Assembly: GCF_000814005.1 (NCBI RefSeq)
Contig: NZ_JWLK01000005.1
Location: 744,001 to 808,000 of the forward strand
DNA length: 64,000 nt
From: Ruegeria sp. ANG-S4
GTDB taxonomy: Bacteria > Pseudomonadota > Alphaproteobacteria > Rhodobacterales > Rhodobacteraceae
Reading direction: 5' to 3'
Positions 61,953 through 64,000 of the stretch are shown piece by piece; position 1 is the first letter of the stretch, and every line of letters begins with the position of its first letter. A model generated the notes under the pieces. It saw only the letters and a program-made list of their open reading frames with translations, was not told the origin of the DNA and made no database searches. Both the position numbers and the translations under genes were made by a program.

Positions 61953-62999
61953 TCAGTACGGCATGGGGTAGGCTTTGTGCGCCGCGGCGATTTCGCTCAG
62001 GACTTCATTCGACAACTCAAGGTCCGCGCCGTCCAGAATATGCTGCAACTGGGTTTCGGTGGTCGCGCCAAAGATCGCGGACATCATGAAGGGCCGGGTC
62101 TGGCACCAGGCCAACGCCATATGGACCGGGTCCAATCCGTGTCGGTTGGCGATGTCCAAATAAGCGTCGACCGCATCGAACACACGATCTGACTTCCGCC
62201 CGCCCATCGAGGGAACCAGCGACATACGCGAGCCATCCGGCACAGCGCCACCTTGGTATTTGCCGGTCAGAAATCCGGCTGCCAGTGGAGAAAACGCCAT
62301 GAGGCCAACGTCCTCGAACATGCAAAGTTCGGCCAGATCCGTATCAAACAGACGGCACAACAACGAATACTCGTTTTGAATGGATGCCACGCGCGGGGCT
62401 CCCATCTCGTCTGCCAAACGCACCCATTGCGCCGTACCCCAAGCACTTTCATTCGATAAGCCAAAGGCCCGGATGTTGCCCTTATCCACCTGCGCCTGAA
62501 GAGCCTCGAGGCAGTATTGCATATCCGCGATCACCTCATCGCGGTTGCCGCCCGATGGGTCATAATGCCAGTTCTGTCGGAACATGTAACTGCCGCGATT
62601 GGGCCAGTGAAACTGATAAAGATCAATGCAATCGGTTTGCAATCGGCGCAGTGAACCCTCGATGGCCTGAGGAATGGTTTCGCCTGAAATCGGCGCGCCA
62701 TCCCGCGCGTGCATGAACCCTTCGCCCGAGTGTTTGGTCGCCAGCACATAATCGCCGCGACGATCTGGATTCGCTGCGTTCCAGGTTCCCAGAATTTCTT
62801 CGGTGCGGCCGACGGTTTCTTTTGAAATCGGATTGACCGGGTACATCTCGGCGGCGTCCACAAAGTTTATCCCGGCATCCAGCGCCATATCCATCTGGCG
62901 GTGCGCTCCGGCTTCGGATGTCTGGGTTCCGAAAGTCATTGTACCGAGGCACAAATCCGACACCATGATGCCGGTCCGACCTAAGGGATTCATTTTCAT
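61953..62999 (-). CDS. aldo/keto reductase
   Basis: The 348-residue protein is an NADPH-dependent aldo/keto reductase of the Tas-like group. The ATG at 62999 follows AGGAG by 7 bases. It opens with NPLGRTGIMVSDLCLGTMTF. The catalytic tetrad can be traced: Asp in NFVDAAEMY, Tyr in the same segment, Lys in LATKHSGEG and His in LYQFHWPNRG. The substrate is unknown. It starts 26 bases after the holC stop on the same strand. Confidence 0.95.
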   Translation of the reverse strand: MKMNPLGRTGIMVSDLCLGTMTFGTQTSEAGAHRQMDMALDAGINFVDAAEMYPVNPISKETVGRTEEILGTWNAANPDRRGDYVLATKHSGEGFMHARDGAPISGETIPQAIEGSLRRLQTDCIDLYQFHWPNRGSYMFRQNWHYDPSGGNRDEVIADMQYCLEALQAQVDKGNIRAFGLSNESAWGTAQWVRLADEMGAPRVASIQNEYSLLCRLFDTDLAELCMFEDVGLMAFSPLAAGFLTGKYQGGAVPDGSRMSLVPSMGGRKSDRVFDAVDAYLDIANRHGLDPVHMALAWCQTRPFMMSAIFGATTETQLQHILDGADLELSNEVLSEIAAAHKAYPMPY

Positions 63000-63025
63000 T
63001 GAAAATCTCCTGAGATTTTTTTCTT

Positions 63026-63490
63026 TCAGGCCTGCGACTCGGCCTTTTTCTGCCACCGCCCGGATTCTTCGGACCAGTATTGGGCCGCGCATCCGGCTTC
63101 CGTCAATGTCTTCCACTGACCCCGTGCGTTCTGAACCGCCGCCTCATTGTTGCCGTCAAACAGAATACAAACCCGCTCCATCGCCGCCACCTCATCCGGG
63201 TCAACCGAGGCGCCGTCCACTGCCATTACACAGGCCGGGTCATTCGCGGCCTCTGCGCCGGTCGTCAGCAGGATTGGTTGATCGGCATCATGTGGCCCGC
63301 CTGCCCGACCGTGGGGCAGAAAGCCCTCTTCGGATGAGAGCCACAGTTTTTCATTCAACCAATCCAGTTGTGCCGGATCGGTGCCGCGAACGGCAACTCT
63401 CCATCCGGCCTGCTGTGCCTTGTCCAGCAGAACCGGCAACGTGTGTTCAAGCGGCTGCCGGGTCAGGTGATAGAAATAGACGGCACCCAT
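63026..63490 (-). CDS. holC: DNA polymerase III subunit chi
   Basis: HolC links the clamp-loader complex to single-strand-binding protein during replication. The ATG at 63490 gives 154 residues and begins AVYFYHLTRQPLEHTLPVLL, typical of the family. Later blocks are GWRVAVRGTDPAQLDWLNEK, LWLSSEEGFLPHGRAGG followed by DADQPILLT, and the ERVCILFDGNNEAAV region. It starts 4 bases after the pepA stop, so both are co-transcribed, a common arrangement in proteobacteria. Confidence 0.95.
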   Translation of the reverse strand: MGAVYFYHLTRQPLEHTLPVLLDKAQQAGWRVAVRGTDPAQLDWLNEKLWLSSEEGFLPHGRAGGPHDADQPILLTTGAEAANDPACVMAVDGASVDPDEVAAMERVCILFDGNNEAAVQNARGQWKTLTEAGCAAQYWSEESGRWQKKAESQA

Positions 63491-63494
63491 ATGG

Positions 63495-64000
63495 TCACTC
63501 AAAGTTGTCCTGCACAAACCGGCTGAGCGCTCGTACACCCCAACCGGTTGCGCCTTTGGGTGCATACGATGTCTCGGACGAAACCGACGCGACTCCGGCA
63601 ATGTCGAGGTGAATCCACGGCGTTTCCTCCTTCACGAAGCGCTGCAGAAACTGCGCCGCGGTGATCGAACCCGCAGCCCGACCACCTACGTTTTTCATGT
63701 CTGCGATACGCGATTTCAACAGGTCATCATAGGGCTGCCCCAATGGCATCCGCCATGCGCCTTCATCCTCGGCCTTTGCAGCTTTGAGAAAGGCGTCGCA
63801 AAAGACGTCGTTGTTTGAGAACACACCGGCATTCTGATGCCCAAGACCGATGATGATCGCGCCGGTCAGGGTTGCCAGATCGATCATGCCAACCGGATTG
63901 AAACGATCCTGCGCGTACCACATCACGTCGCACAGGACCAATCGACCTTCGGCATCGGTATTGATGATCTCGACCGTATCGCCTTTCATCGATTTGACCA
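63495..64000 (-). CDS. pepA: leucyl (cytosol) aminopeptidase PepA, N-terminus beyond the window
   Basis: The frame is open to the end of the window and gives the last 167 residues of a protein normally near 500. The signature NTDAEGRLVLCDVMWYA contains metal ligands and the active-site arginine. ATLTGAIIIGLGHQNAG and IADMKNVGGRAAGSITAAQF complete the catalytic domain. PepA cleaves N-terminal residues from peptides and uses two metal ions. holC follows 4 bases after its stop. Confidence 0.97.
   Translation of the reverse strand, partial: VKSMKGDTVEIINTDAEGRLVLCDVMWYAQDRFNPVGMIDLATLTGAIIIGLGHQNAGVFSNNDVFCDAFLKAAKAEDEGAWRMPLGQPYDDLLKSRIADMKNVGGRAAGSITAAQFLQRFVKEETPWIHLDIAGVASVSSETSYAPKGATGWGVRALSRFVQDNFE

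Overview
The window looks like a chromosomal segment of a Rhodobacterales alphaproteobacterium, most likely from the marine Roseobacter group. The evidence is gene content and order. There is a dusB(nifR3)-ntrB-ntrC-ntrY-ntrX cluster with trkA-trkH-hfq-hflX beyond it on the same strand. There is a fused ispD-ispF gene, an aspartate-type HemB, a GAFTGA-less NtrC of the kind known from Rhodobacter capsulatus, a Hint-domain protein of the type common in roseobacters, and a dnaB/alr/mlaEF/radA/cvpA/purF neighbourhood. Most genes are GC-rich, with a few AT-richer islands. I saw no rRNA, tRNA, CRISPR array, complete insertion sequence or prophage. Most of the window is core genome with a few accessory genes between conserved blocks.

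Layout. 1-9.3 kb: a truncated Bcr/CflA exporter, a TTC38-like TPR protein with a secreted partner, mfd, a membrane protein, hemB and a SYLF lipoprotein. 9.4-13.9 kb: a penicillin-acylase family hydrolase, an NTF2-like protein, and hflX-hfq on the minus strand. 14-26.6 kb, almost all minus strand: trkA-trkH, then an accessory block (Cys-rich lipoprotein, MFS transporter, XRE regulator), then the nitrogen two-component genes ntrX, ntrY, ntrC, ntrB and dusB. 26.7-31.7 kb, plus strand: ispDF-pgpA-pncC, pyrE and dnaB. 31.8-42.3 kb: Hint protein, alr-mlaE-mlaF, a thioesterase of unusual composition, a PqiA-like membrane protein, a coiled-coil membrane protein, radA, cvpA, a small DnaJ-type zinc protein and purF. 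42.3-50.7 kb: an SDR, a DUF815 ATPase, tatABC, an ABM-fold protein with a YafY/WYL regulator, a LysM/LytM lipoprotein, pcm-surE and an orphan ABC ATPase. 50.8-64 kb: AlkC-like repair protein, SDR, SnoaL-like protein, prfC, glycosyltransferase, rhlE, EamA exporter, a divergent desaturase/XRE module, a GlxA-type regulator, an aldo/keto reductase, holC and a truncated pepA.

How the genes work together. NtrB/NtrC and NtrY/NtrX are two histidine kinase/response regulator pairs. In both regulators the sigma-54 contact loop is absent, so they probably act with another sigma factor or as repressors. TrkA/TrkH take up potassium. IspDF, PgpA, PyrE, PurF, HemB and Alr supply isoprenoid, phospholipid, nucleotide, tetrapyrrole and cell-wall precursors. 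Mfd, RadA, DnaB, HolC and the AlkC-like protein serve replication and repair. TatABC exports folded proteins, possibly including the SYLF lipoprotein encoded here.

The most interesting non-coding signals are: a palindromic element found twice, each time filling the gap between convergent genes; three convergent gene pairs whose TAG stops overlap in a shared CTAG; a perfect 22-bp palindrome in front of the YafY operon; a 10-bp inverted repeat in the dusB/ispDF divergent region; DnaA-box-like motifs before dnaB; and hairpins placed directly before the starts of rhlE and of an 82-residue protein gene. I found no clearly new multi-gene system.
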